Positions 22,566-29,704 are shown, counted from the stretch's first letter. The stretch: DNA of 34,958 bases from a virus (IMGVR_UViG_3300019487_000950:1-34958), one strand, 5' to 3'. Program-made: numbers and translations. The notes: generated from the letters alone by a model not told the origin.

Positions 22566-24305
22566 TCAGTCATCCCATCCATCGTCTTTCCTCTGCTCTC
22601 CATATCGGCTGTGGCTTATCCGCTCCCTCATCGTGGGAGCATACCTTCTCGCCGCGCTCGCTCGCGTCTTCGTGTCATCACGGAAGATCGGGGCTTCGAT
22701 CAGCCCCACCACTGCGAGCGCCGCCGCAAAAACGCAATCATCGTGACAGTCCTTAGCGGCTTCGGGTTTGCCATTCGGTTTATACACGAACGTCCGCAGT
22801 TCTTGGAGGGTGGTTTCATCGTAAATGATGATGTCGCCCTCGTTGATAGCGCGGTCGAGGTGACTGATCAACTGCGGGCGTGTGATGGCCGTCGTCTTCC
22901 AGCCCACTAAATTCGTCACCGGATTGCCTGTCTCGTCAGTCCTGCGACGTTTGTAGATGCGCTCCGGCGGATATCCTAGAATCTCCAACCTGTCCACAGT
23001 GGACAGCCCCTCGGCGTTGACCTCCGGGACGATGAATGCCCAGTTGTACCACTTGCCCAGATCGAAGAGATAATCGCCGAACGCCGCGGGCGCGATCCTC
23101 TCACGGAGCATAGCGACCTGCTCGCGCATCTCTCGCTCGAAAACCTGCCCGACGGAAAAGTCCGGGTCGGGAGTGCCTTCGCCCTCGTTGATATCGATTC
23201 CTCCCGATGTGTCGGCTCCGATGATGTATTGCCTGAGTCTCGACGGCTTCTTCCAGATCGTTAGCGCGCCCTGTGGTCTCGGCCTGAAGATTAGCTCGAC
23301 TCTCGTGCCTACTTGTTCCTGATCTAATTCACCGACTGTGCCGGCGACCTCGGTTTGCTTTTCGATGTTAGCTATGGTGAATCGCGGTCGGCCCGTGAGC
23401 AAAAACGCAACGCGTGGATTATGCGGATACTCCTGATCGAATATTCCGTCGTCGCCGCCGCACTTGTTCGCTATCGCCCACCTGCGCCAGTTAATGACTT
23501 CGAGATGGAGCGAATAGAGTTGCATCAATCGATGCTCGGCGTCCGTCATGCTCTGTTGAAATCTATCGGGCGGGACGTCGAGAGCGCGCCAGCAGTCCGG
23601 GTCCATCCAGAAAGGAAAAAACAATGGCTCCCAGATAGATTTCTTCTTCTGCGCGCTGGCCTCCATCCACAACTCATAGAACGGCCCGCCCATGCCGTTA
23701 GCCGTCGACTCTACGACGACGAACGTATCCGGGTCGTCCGGCACGGTTTGCATCAGCGCGGTCATGAGCTTCTTCGCATTCGGGTAGAAGGCGAATTCAG
23801 AGAGATGTATTCTGCGGAAGCCAAACGAGCGCGACCCTTCGAGGTTTTTTGCTGTCTGGATCAGTATCGACGACTGGTTTTCCCATTCGATCCCGTCTTG
23901 CCGGTCGCTTATGAGTTCAGGGAGAGCGATACCGCCGAAGTCGTCGGTTGCGCCGAACGGCCTATAATACTGCTGGAAACGGTCATACATCGGAAAGAGC
24001 GATTCTTTGACCGCCTTCGCGTCCTGCGCGACGACTACCGTTTTCTGCCCCGATCTGAATGGGGTCTCGCGGAAGAGACGCGCCGCGACGCCAGTTGAGA
24101 AACCCGCGCGGCGAGATTTGAGTATGACGAGTCGGACCGGATTGCCCTTCGCGCGAATCTCTTTGATCTTCTTGCTCAGAACCTTCTGTGCCTGGTTTTG
24201 CTCCATCGCGACAAGCTGCCCGTGCTTATCGAGGACACAGAGAGAGTCGCGGCAGAACTCCGCGTCGTCGTTGAAGCGGTCGAGCAGCGCGCGGGTATAT
24301 CTCAT
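22566..24305 (-). CDS. terL: Terminase large subunit
   Basis: The product is 579 aa. ATPase half: KSRRAGFST (63-71) is the terminase-type Walker A, RRIHLSEFAF (164-173) is Walker B with E170 as catalytic Glu, and ESTANGMGG (199-207) is the coupling motif. Nuclease half: YIIGADTSGG (360-369) supplies metal-binding D365, and CHDDCVFA near residue 535 supplies the late Asp pair of the RNase-H-like fold. It cuts concatemeric DNA and pumps it through the portal. The ATG at 24305 overlaps the small-subunit stop by four bases. The overall length is typical of the large podovirus-type terminases with an inserted lid. Confidence 0.92.
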   Translation of the reverse strand: MRYTRALLDRFNDDAEFCRDSLCVLDKHGQLVAMEQNQAQKVLSKKIKEIRAKGNPVRLVILKSRRAGFSTGVAARLFRETPFRSGQKTVVVAQDAKAVKESLFPMYDRFQQYYRPFGATDDFGGIALPELISDRQDGIEWENQSSILIQTAKNLEGSRSFGFRRIHLSEFAFYPNAKKLMTALMQTVPDDPDTFVVVESTANGMGGPFYELWMEASAQKKKSIWEPLFFPFWMDPDCWRALDVPPDRFQQSMTDAEHRLMQLYSLHLEVINWRRWAIANKCGGDDGIFDQEYPHNPRVAFLLTGRPRFTIANIEKQTEVAGTVGELDQEQVGTRVELIFRPRPQGALTIWKKPSRLRQYIIGADTSGGIDINEGEGTPDPDFSVGQVFEREMREQVAMLRERIAPAAFGDYLFDLGKWYNWAFIVPEVNAEGLSTVDRLEILGYPPERIYKRRRTDETGNPVTNLVGWKTTAITRPQLISHLDRAINEGDIIIYDETTLQELRTFVYKPNGKPEAAKDCHDDCVFAAALAVVGLIEAPIFRDDTKTRASAARRYAPTMRERISHSRYGEQRKDDGWDD

Positions 24306-24763
24306 TTGACTGACCCCTGCGCCAACATCTCCTCAAGCTGTTCAAGCGTGATGGTGGCCACTAACGGAATATTCGTCTTAGGCTCGGCCACGTCGAACAG
24401 GCGGATTGCATTCTGCACCGAAAGTTGACGCACGCGATGATCGGGCGTGAACGTGCCGTCGGGCTGCTGCATGTAAGTGCCGATCTGAGTTAGAAGCGCG
24501 GCAGACAGTCCGGCTTCGACAGCATCGAGAGACTTCTGGATGATGCGGTCGATCTGCTCGCGGTGAGGAGAGAGAAGCTGCTGCAAACGAAAGTAGGTTT
24601 CAGGCTGGTGTTTGATGCGCTGAACCTGGCTCCTTGATATGCCGACTTCCTGCGCTATCTCGGAATCGGTCTTTCCGTTGATGATGCCCTCGGCGACCTT
24701 CTGCTTTCTCGCTTTGGGGCGGCTCTGAGGTGTCGCGCTTTGTCGCGTTTTCGATTTCGGCAA
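24302..24763 (-). CDS. terS: Terminase small subunit (HTH DNA-binding)
   Basis: The product is 153 aa, from a TTG at 24763; no in-frame ATG is nearby. A basic N-terminal 20 residues precede a helix-turn-helix (TDSEIAQEVGISRSQVQRIK, about 32-51) that would bind the packaging site. A long helical region (REQIDRIIQKSLDAVEAGLS, about 68-87) follows for oligomerisation, and a C-terminal helix (ITLEQLEEMLAQG) would touch the large subunit. Placement just upstream of and overlapping the large terminase gene supports the role. The start is preceded by a perfect TGAGTCC/GGACTCA dyad rather than a normal ribosome binding site. Confidence 0.8.
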   Translation of the reverse strand: MPKSKTRQSATPQSRPKARKQKVAEGIINGKTDSEIAQEVGISRSQVQRIKHQPETYFRLQQLLSPHREQIDRIIQKSLDAVEAGLSAALLTQIGTYMQQPDGTFTPDHRVRQLSVQNAIRLFDVAEPKTNIPLVATITLEQLEEMLAQGSVK

Positions 24764-24767
24764 GTCG

Positions 24768-24784
24768 TGAGTCCGGGGGACTCA
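24768..24784. repeat. Perfect dyad TGAGTCC-GGG-GGACTCA before the small terminase gene
   Basis: Seven-base arms around three G's lie 4 bases upstream of the TTG start of the small terminase. The surrounding 24785-24849 is an AT-rich gap without a gene, holding TATAGT and TATTAT strings on the minus strand that could serve as a -10 box, but I see no matching -35. The dyad could be an operator, a cos/pac-adjacent site or a member of the AGTCCCCC repeat family. Confidence 0.6.
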
Positions 24785-24849
24785 TCAGGTGGGACGTGAT
24801 AAATGATAATACTATATGCAGGTGTTAAGGGAGAGTTTTAGAACGCCTG

Positions 24850-25098
24850 TCAGGGCGCGGGAGAGCCACTAAGGTATGTCCGACCGCCGCACTTACAACA
24901 TATAACGCCATCATCGCTACCGAATTCACCGCTGCGGATCGCCGCGCCTCCATTCACAAGACGCTCTTTGCTGCTGATCCAGCGCGCGACTTCGCGGTTG
25001 AGCCTACGACGCTCGCGCGCCAGCCGGACGTATGAGACCAACAGACCCACGCCCAGAAAGATATTGAAGATCGACATCGCAAATACGAAGGTTTCCAT
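24850..25098 (-). CDS. Small single-span membrane protein with C-terminal CxxC
   Basis: The product is 82 aa from the ATG at 25098 with GAGAGGG 7 bases upstream. Residues 3-24 (TFVFAMSIFNIFLGVGLLVS) form one membrane helix. An Arg-rich helix follows (LARERRRLNREVARWISSK), giving a cytoplasmic C-terminus by the positive-inside rule. The end carries CCKCGG, a half zinc-ribbon. It sits just upstream of the terminase genes. A holin or spanin role is possible from size and topology but is not supported by any motif. Confidence 0.6.
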   Translation of the reverse strand: METFVFAMSIFNIFLGVGLLVSYVRLARERRRLNREVARWISSKERLVNGGAAIRSGEFGSDDGVICCKCGGRTYLSGSPAP

Positions 25099-25109
25099 GC
25101 TTCGCCCTC

Positions 25110-25385
25110 TCAAGCATCGTGTTTCGGATCGAAGCCGAGCATCAACAGTTTATAGATATCGCCTCTGCTCGGATCGATCTCTTCGATCAGGTTCCGGACA
25201 ATCGCCTCGATCTCCTGCCGCGACAACCCGACGTTTCCGGGATGACGAAAGGCTAATTGCAACTGCCCGATCATCATCAACATCATTTTGATGTCGAGTG
25301 TCAGGACGATAGGCCGGTCAAATAATTTAAGTTCCTCGATAGCCCTCGCCGTGAGAGCCTTCTTTTCTGCTTCGCTCAGCTTCAT
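25110..25385 (-). CDS. Small helical protein, unknown function
   Basis: The product is 91 aa from the ATG at 25385 (MKLSEAEKKAL); an ATG at 25394 is also possible. GGGGG lies 10 bases upstream. It is all-helical: SEAEKKALTARAIEELKLF, a hydrophobic Met-rich segment DIKMMLMMIGQLQLAFRHP, and SRQEIEAIVRNLIEEI. The Met-rich segment is too short and interrupted for a membrane span. It resembles small early phage proteins without known function. Its start region overlaps the end of the transposase relic. Confidence 0.6.
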   Translation of the reverse strand: MKLSEAEKKALTARAIEELKLFDRPIVLTLDIKMMLMMIGQLQLAFRHPGNVGLSRQEIEAIVRNLIEEIDPSRGDIYKLLMLGFDPKHDA

Positions 25386-25524
25386 AACTCTCATACCCCC
25401 TTTCGGTCGCACAACGCGCCGACATTGCGCGAGTCAAGACCGTGCGCCTGTACTTAATCACCCACATAAGATGGTAAGTAAGTATGTGTTTGCTATGCGC
25501 TCCGCTCTGTGCTTTGTATGTCAT
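25327..25524 (-). pseudogene. Relic of an IS200/IS605 TnpA (Y1 transposase), N-terminus only
   Basis: An ATG at 25524 with a good GAGGGAGAG site opens a 65-codon frame whose residues 8-30 contain GAHSKHILTYHLMWVIKYRR and then TVL. This is the hallmark N-terminus of IS200/IS605 TnpA (GxHS-x-YHxVWxxKYRxxVL). The HUH motif and catalytic Tyr that should follow are absent: after about residue 38 the sequence runs out of frame into the next gene. So a transposase was truncated, or its first ~36 residues were captured as a small gene. It still begins directly after the stop of the zinc-ribbon gene and may be translated. Confidence 0.65.
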
Positions 25525-25527
25525 CTC

Positions 25528-25782
25528 CTACTCTCCCTCATTCAGACATGCTTCTATCTGCGTTGTCGTGCCGAGCGTTTGCATGTTTCCGCACTTGCAC
25601 CAAATCGCCCAAAGCAGTTGCCCGTTTTCGTAAAAGCTATTCAGGCGTTTCCGGTTGCCGCAAGCGGGGCAAGTGCCCATGTATCCCGCCCCGCCTCGCG
25701 CTGGCTTCGTTCTAGTTATTGCTACTTCCTTCACTTCTTCACCTTCTTTGCAGGCCCGCATGGAAAGAATCGACACGTCCAT
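25528..25782 (-). CDS. Zinc-ribbon protein
   Basis: The product is 84 aa from the ATG at 25782 with a perfect AAGGAGG 7 bases upstream. It contains CPACGNRKRLNSFYENGQ, then WCKCGNMQTLG, two Cys pairs (CxxC and CxC) spaced 25 residues apart as in a zinc ribbon. The first 30 residues are basic and polar. Zinc-ribbon proteins of this size in phage replication regions often bind DNA or a replication partner. The start overlaps the TGA of the 38-aa gene upstream (TGATG). Confidence 0.75.
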   Translation of the reverse strand: MDVSILSMRACKEGEEVKEVAITRTKPARGGAGYMGTCPACGNRKRLNSFYENGQLLWAIWCKCGNMQTLGTTTQIEACLNEGE

Positions 25783-25898
25783 CACAAGCCCTCCTTCAGA
25801 AAATTCATCTGCCGGTTATCATCAACCTTGGCGGCGCGCTCTGTTATCTCGCACGCAAGCTCGGAGAGAGTCACTCGCATCTTCTTCGCCGCCGACAT
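25782..25898 (-). CDS. Very small 38-aa protein between ParB and zinc-ribbon genes
   Basis: ATG 25898 is preceded by GGGAGGTGATC, an excellent ribosome binding site. The frame ends in TGA that overlaps the ATG of the zinc-ribbon gene. The product begins MSAAKKMRVTLSELACEITE and is wholly helical, with a hydrophobic face, then a Lys/Asp-rich second half. Such a compact fit (4 bp after the ParB stop, TGATG coupling) supports translation. It also carries the AAGGAGG site of the next gene inside its own codons. The function is unknown. Confidence 0.65.
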   Translation of the reverse strand: MSAAKKMRVTLSELACEITERAAKVDDNRQMNFLKEGL

Positions 25899-25900
25899 GA

Positions 25901-27655
25901 TCACCTCCCTGCCGCTTTCGCCCGTCCGGGCTTCTTCTCAGCATCAGGCTTTGTTGAAGATTTGCTACATTTCTTGAGTTCAGCGCGCACCTTCGATGCG
26001 ATCTCGCGCAGATCGAAACCCCATCCCTTAGCGAGCGCGAGGAATCGCTGATTATACTCGTGATAAACATACTCTCCGGCTTTCAGAAAGACGCACTCGA
26101 TGATTAACGCGATCATCTCAGGCACTGTCATCTTAGGCAGCATCTCCCGTATCCGCTTGTCCGCAGCGTCGAAATCCTCCTTCGCCTCTTTCTCGCTTAT
26201 CCACTTCCGGCGAATCGCCGCCTTATCGAGTTTCGAAAACACATCCCCGAAGGAACCGGACGCGATCACCTGTTCGAGGAAGAACGACAGCAGAGACACA
26301 GGGCCGCTCATCGTCACCCATTGCCTTTGCGCCTTCGCCGCGGCGAGACCCGCGATGCGGGCGACGACCGCTTCTCTGACTTTTCGCTCATCTTCAGCCT
26401 TCTTCTGCTCGACTGTCTGCGAGGAGGATTTAGACACCTTCGGAGTCTGCTGTACGCCTGCTTTCTTGAGCAGCTTCGACACCTCTGCCCGTGCCGCGAG
26501 TCGATGCGGCGTGCCATGCATGTCTTCGGCGATCACGGGTTTGACCTGATCCTTGACGATCTGGCCGAACGATCTCCCCTTCGAATCCTCCTGGCATCTT
26601 GCGTCGAGGTCTACGAACTCCTTGCCTGCATTCCAGGTCAGAGTCGTTCCGTTGAAGAGTTCCTTCGCCTGCTTCACGGGCATGATCTCGGCCCCGTCCG
26701 CGCGGTGACGCTCGATGAGCTTCGCGTTATGCGCTGCGAGCTTTCGCTCGTAGCACGACGGCAGAGTACACACGTCCGCACGTGTCCCTTCGAAGAGAGG
26801 ATTATTTCCGGCCATGTGCGGGCAGGCGTCGCAGGCTCCCGCTTCGGGCAGAAGCTCCGCGTCCTTGCGCGAAAACGGCGCGCGCTTGAGTTCGCGCGAA
26901 TAATCCCGTTCTATCAACTGCGCCGACGCCCGGACGGGCAATACTCCGCCGTCGCCCGCCTGCCATGCCGGGGGATGAAGTATCTGACCCGTCGCCTTCT
27001 CGCGCTGGTCGGGATCGGGGATGCGCGCGATCAGTTCCAGATGCGACTTCGTAAGCTTCCCCGACCTGAAGGCCGCGCGCGCCGATTCGGGAACATCCGC
27101 GAGCTTCATCAGCCCGTAGATGTAGCGCGTCTTCTTTCCTACTCTCTCGGCGAGAAGCTCCACCGACCACGATCTGTCCCTGACGAGCCGTCTGTAACCT
27201 TCGCCCTGCTCGATCAGATCAACATCCTCGCGCTGGACGTTCTCGACTATTTGCAAATCCTCGACCTCGATATCTGTAAGCTCGCGCACTATCGCAGGCA
27301 CATGCCCCACCATCGCTATTACCGAGGCTCGCACCCGGCGTTCGCCGACGACGAGTTCGAACCTGTCTCCTGTGGGTCGCACGACGACGGGTGCGAGCAC
27401 CCCGTGCGCTTTGATCGATTCGGCCAGTTCTTCAAGTCCCTCAGACGAGTAAGTCCGTCTCGGATTGGTGGGCGAAAAACCTATCGCCGAGATTTCGATA
27501 AGCTCGATCTCGGATGACTCCAACTGTGGTTTTTGCTTCATACTCTCTTCCTCCTCGAAGCGGCATGGATCGCATCCGTACCGCTGAATGAGTCGCGCCA
27601 GCGACTCCTCTTTCACTACGACCGACCGAGCGCATAACGGGCAGACGATTATCAC
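25901..27655 (-). CDS. ParB-like DNA-binding protein with zinc ribbon
   Basis: The long form is 584 aa from GTG 27655, which overlaps the previous TGA (GTGA). An internal ATG at 27541 with AGGAGG 8 bases upstream is a strong alternative start and would give 546 aa. Residues 5-31 of the long form hold CPLC and CDPC, a small zinc site. ParB core: FSPTNPRR (60-67), GERRVRAS (104-111), ENVQRED (138-144) and a helix-turn-helix around WSVELLAERVGKKTRYIYGL (163-182), followed by KLTKSHLELIARI. A second Cys cluster (CDACPHMAG, then CTLPSCYE) lies near 280-310. The C-terminal 250 residues are helical and Lys-rich. No ParA is nearby, so the protein may act in replication or transcription rather than plasmid partition. 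Confidence 0.8.
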   Translation of the reverse strand: MIIVCPLCARSVVVKEESLARLIQRYGCDPCRFEEEESMKQKPQLESSEIELIEISAIGFSPTNPRRTYSSEGLEELAESIKAHGVLAPVVVRPTGDRFELVVGERRVRASVIAMVGHVPAIVRELTDIEVEDLQIVENVQREDVDLIEQGEGYRRLVRDRSWSVELLAERVGKKTRYIYGLMKLADVPESARAAFRSGKLTKSHLELIARIPDPDQREKATGQILHPPAWQAGDGGVLPVRASAQLIERDYSRELKRAPFSRKDAELLPEAGACDACPHMAGNNPLFEGTRADVCTLPSCYERKLAAHNAKLIERHRADGAEIMPVKQAKELFNGTTLTWNAGKEFVDLDARCQEDSKGRSFGQIVKDQVKPVIAEDMHGTPHRLAARAEVSKLLKKAGVQQTPKVSKSSSQTVEQKKAEDERKVREAVVARIAGLAAAKAQRQWVTMSGPVSLLSFFLEQVIASGSFGDVFSKLDKAAIRRKWISEKEAKEDFDAADKRIREMLPKMTVPEMIALIIECVFLKAGEYVYHEYNQRFLALAKGWGFDLREIASKVRAELKKCSKSSTKPDAEKKPGRAKAAGR

Positions 27656-27897
27656 AGCCTCGCGAACTCGTAAATATTCTTCGCGGGACCCGGCCTGATC
27701 TCGCCCGATGCGATCAGGCGATTCCTGACGATAGACACGCGCTCTACAGGCATTCTCGTCCGGGCAGCCAGCAGATCCTCACTCGCCCAAAAACTGCCGG
27801 TCTCGGTAGCGAGGTCGGCCATCACCATCAACAGCATCCTCTCCTCGCCCTCGGCGTCAGACTCGCGTAAAACTTTTTGAAGGTAAACAACGCTCAT
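27652..27897 (-). CDS. Small winged-helix DNA-binding protein
   Basis: The product is 81 aa from the ATG at 27897 (AAGGAGG 8 bases upstream, overlapping the initiator-like gene's stop as ATGA). ERMLLMVMADLATETGSFWA, SEDLLAARTRMPVERVSIVR and NRLIASGEI give the helix, recognition helix and wing typical of replication-initiator and phage HTH_36-type domains. The wing is followed by RPGPAKNIYEFARL. It resembles the N-terminal domain of the 378-aa protein upstream and may be its partner or a regulator of the iteron region. Confidence 0.7.
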   Translation of the reverse strand: MSVVYLQKVLRESDAEGEERMLLMVMADLATETGSFWASEDLLAARTRMPVERVSIVRNRLIASGEIRPGPAKNIYEFARL

Positions 27898-29030
27898 CTC
27901 TTCCCTCCTTGTGTGGAATTCCATGCGGCGATCTCGCGCCGCACCGCGCGCAGGATAAGACTCCGCTTTTGAGCGAGAGAGCTGCCCGCGACAACTCCCA
28001 TAGTCGAGCGCGCCGCCCGCGCGCATCTGTCGTGAAGTTCACTAAGCGAAACCTGAAAGTAACGAAACGACCGCACAGGCGAGCCTGTGCGGTCCCGGAT
28101 TTTTTGCATCAGCGAACACACCGCCGCTGATGAAAACTCGAAAGCCGCGGCCGCTATCTCGATCTGCTCTCTGTCGGCGCGGATCAGTTGTAGTCCGGTG
28201 AGTCGTTCATACTCAAGCGCGACCACGAGTTTGTCGAAGCCTCCCGGATCGGAGTCGTCGAGCGTCCAGTAAAATTTCTCCGGAGGAGAAAAATTTTCCT
28301 CTGAGGCTGTCTCGTCCGTCTCGTCCGCGCGCGCGCATGACGGATCGACTGACGTTCCTACATGACGTTCTTCATGACGGATAGACATGACGTTCGAAGC
28401 CGCTTCCGCTTTCAAATCAAACAGTTCCGGGGAATTTCGTGCCGTGGATATCACCCTTTCTGTGCCGTGGATATCACCCTTTTCGCTCTGGATATCACCC
28501 TTTTGCACTCCAGATATCACCCTTTCCGTGCTAACTTCAGCATCGAAAAGGGTGTCGTCATGCATCACCCTTTTCGACTCGGAAAGGGTGATGCCGATAT
28601 CACCCTTTCTCCTCTTTCGGGGCTTGGAAAAGGGTGATGCCGATATCACCCTTTCTTGCTCTTCCCGCCGGGTGATTATCGCTTCCGCATGCTGGTTTGC
28701 TGCGAGCGGCGGAAGCCGGAGATGAGGGTGCTTTTCCAAAATTTCACGTATGGCTTCTCTGTCCAGGCCGCAGGTCACGAAAAAGTAGGTTTTACTTCCT
28801 CTGCCCTGCGCGTGTGGGTGAAGGATGAAGAGTTGCCCCGCTTCGACCGATTCCTTGAGCAGAGCTTGCACTCTCCGTTTCGATTTGTGTGTCTTTCGCA
28901 TCAGGTCTTTAAGTCCCGGCCATCCCAGGCCATCGTCATCACATCGGTCGGCCAGGGCAAGCAGTAATATCCTGCGTGAGTCCGGCCCGAAAGAATGTTC
29001 CCAAACGCGACTCGATGTTTTTACGCTCAC
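27894..29030 (-). CDS. Replication initiator-like protein with N-terminal winged helix (lambda O-type role)
   Basis: The product is 378 aa from GTG 29030 with AGGTAAGAGG upstream. The frame stays open to 29060, but the GTG is better placed after the stop of the gene upstream. Residues about 10-75 form a helix-turn-helix (SRRILLLALADRCDDDGLGW, KDLMRKTHKSKRRVQALLKE). The middle (about 125-195) is encoded by an iteron array and reads as repeats of KGDI and ERVIS, clearly unstructured. The C-terminal third (EKFYWTLDDSDPGGFDKLVV, then FEFSSAAVCSLMQKI) is helical and resembles the replication/DnaA-like C-terminal parts of phage O proteins. DNA initiation is inferred from the HTH plus an origin within the gene. 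It is the best candidate for a phage initiator. Confidence 0.7.
   Translation of the reverse strand: MSVKTSSRVWEHSFGPDSRRILLLALADRCDDDGLGWPGLKDLMRKTHKSKRRVQALLKESVEAGQLFILHPHAQGRGSKTYFFVTCGLDREAIREILEKHPHLRLPPLAANQHAEAIITRREEQERVISASPFSKPRKRRKGDIGITLSESKRVMHDDTLFDAEVSTERVISGVQKGDIQSEKGDIHGTERVISTARNSPELFDLKAEAASNVMSIRHEERHVGTSVDPSCARADETDETASEENFSPPEKFYWTLDDSDPGGFDKLVVALEYERLTGLQLIRADREQIEIAAAAFEFSSAAVCSLMQKIRDRTGSPVRSFRYFQVSLSELHDRCARAARSTMGVVAGSSLAQKRSLILRAVRREIAAWNSTQGGKR
28447..28655. repeat. Iteron array / putative replication origin inside the initiator gene
   Basis: At least ten copies of TCACCCTTT with the fuller consensus GATATCACCCTTTTC occur here. Direct copies are at 28447-28460, 28470-28484, 28491-28505 and 28513-28527. 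Then come inverted pairs at 28545-28554/28563-28575, 28582-28592/28596-28609 and 28627-28638/28642-28655. A degenerate copy follows at 28670-28680. The DNA unit is read in more than one codon frame by the gene (KGDI and ERVIS), so DNA rather than protein is conserved. Iterons inside an initiator gene are known from lambda-like replication origins. Confidence 0.85.
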
Positions 29031-29041
29031 CCTCTTACCTG

Positions 29042-29470
29042 TTAGTTGACGCGCGTGCAATTCCCGGTGTGATGATCCAGTTCGCGCTCTATAGCGGCGC
29101 GGTCTTCTTCGTCACTGCGCCCAATAGTGGTCTGGGTGAACCTCACCACTTCGCCGCAGTGACGGCACTCGAACGAGCGTACATGTTCGTCAAAGATAGC
29201 AAACCATCCCTCCGGCGCAATCGCATCGAAGATCGCCATACATGCTCCCCTCTCGTCACCGGCGGCGAGTCGCTCGACGGTGAGCGTCGCCGTGATCGCC
29301 CTTTGCGTCATGTGGAATAGCGCCGCCACTTCCGATTTGTTAGGCTCGTGTCCGTGTAAAAGGTACTTGCTGTAGTGAGTGAAGAACGTGCCAGCTACCT
29401 CGAAAAAATGTGCTGCCGTTTGATGCGTTCGGCTCCTGGAGCCGGTTTCAACCGTGTCGTCTTCGATCAT
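29042..29470 (-). CDS. Small protein with C-terminal zinc site, unknown function
   Basis: The product is 142 aa from the ATG at 29470 (GGAGGGAGC upstream). The N-terminal half is helical (HFFEVAGTFFTHYSKYLLHG, then SEVAALFHMTQRAITATLTV). The C-terminal part has FECRHCGEVV and, 30 residues later, HHTGNC, giving CxxC and HxxxxC zinc ligands. It lies immediately before the replication initiator-like gene and after the GFHVGH-type zinc protein. No family was recognised; a replication accessory role is a guess from position. Confidence 0.65.
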   Translation of the reverse strand: MIEDDTVETGSRSRTHQTAAHFFEVAGTFFTHYSKYLLHGHEPNKSEVAALFHMTQRAITATLTVERLAAGDERGACMAIFDAIAPEGWFAIFDEHVRSFECRHCGEVVRFTQTTIGRSDEEDRAAIERELDHHTGNCTRVN

Positions 29471-29484
29471 GCTCCCTCCATTTG

Positions 29485-29521
29485 TGTCCTACGTGAAAGC
29501 CGGTTTATGTCCTACGTGAAA
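29485..29521. repeat. Imperfect 23-bp tandem duplication at the end of the zinc protein gene
   Basis: TGTCCTACGTGAAA occurs at 29485-29498 and again at 29508-29521 within 23-bp units matching at 19 positions. Because 23 is not a multiple of three, the second copy is read in another frame and supplies the TAG stop. The C-terminus of the gene has therefore probably been re-made. Confidence 0.75.
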
Positions 29522-29704
29522 ACCGCCACATCGCTCATGGCGATAGACGTGCAGGTCGGACTCGCCTCTTTCGAGCAGTGACTGCATGGCTCTGACCGCA
29601 TCGGAGCGGAACCTGAAACCGCGCTTTCGACCACAGCGATAGCGATAAAAATTCGAGCGCCGCTTCCGCCCCTGGAATGCTTGCTTCGTCAGACTCACGC
29701 TCAT
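29489..29704 (-). CDS. Small basic zinc-binding protein of the GFHVGH type
   Basis: The product is 71 aa from the ATG at 29704 with AAGGAGG 8 bases upstream. It is basic (GRKRRSNFYRYRCGRKRGF), then a helix, then HVYRHERCGGFHVGHKPAF, giving C, C-x-G-F-H and H ligands. Many phages and some bacteria carry a ~70-aa protein with this Y-x-C ... CGGFHxGH layout, whose function is unknown. The stop was created by a 23-bp duplication (see 29485-29521). Its ATG overlaps the stop of the 40-aa membrane gene (ATGA). Confidence 0.75.
   Translation of the reverse strand: MSVSLTKQAFQGRKRRSNFYRYRCGRKRGFRFRSDAVRAMQSLLERGESDLHVYRHERCGGFHVGHKPAFT

Noticed and set aside
24785-24849. Promoter in the AT-rich gap before the small terminase gene
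   Set aside because: TATAGT and TATTAT occur but no -35 box lies at 16-18 bases from either, so it is not listed as a promoter.
26321-27517. Open plus-strand frame of 398 codons
   Set aside because: It is antisense to the ParB-like gene, which has clear motifs. The product has no recognisable features.
28447-28655. CRISPR array or protein-level repeat
   Set aside because: Copies occur in both orientations with irregular spacing and are read in different frames, which fits iterons and not CRISPR or a repeat protein.
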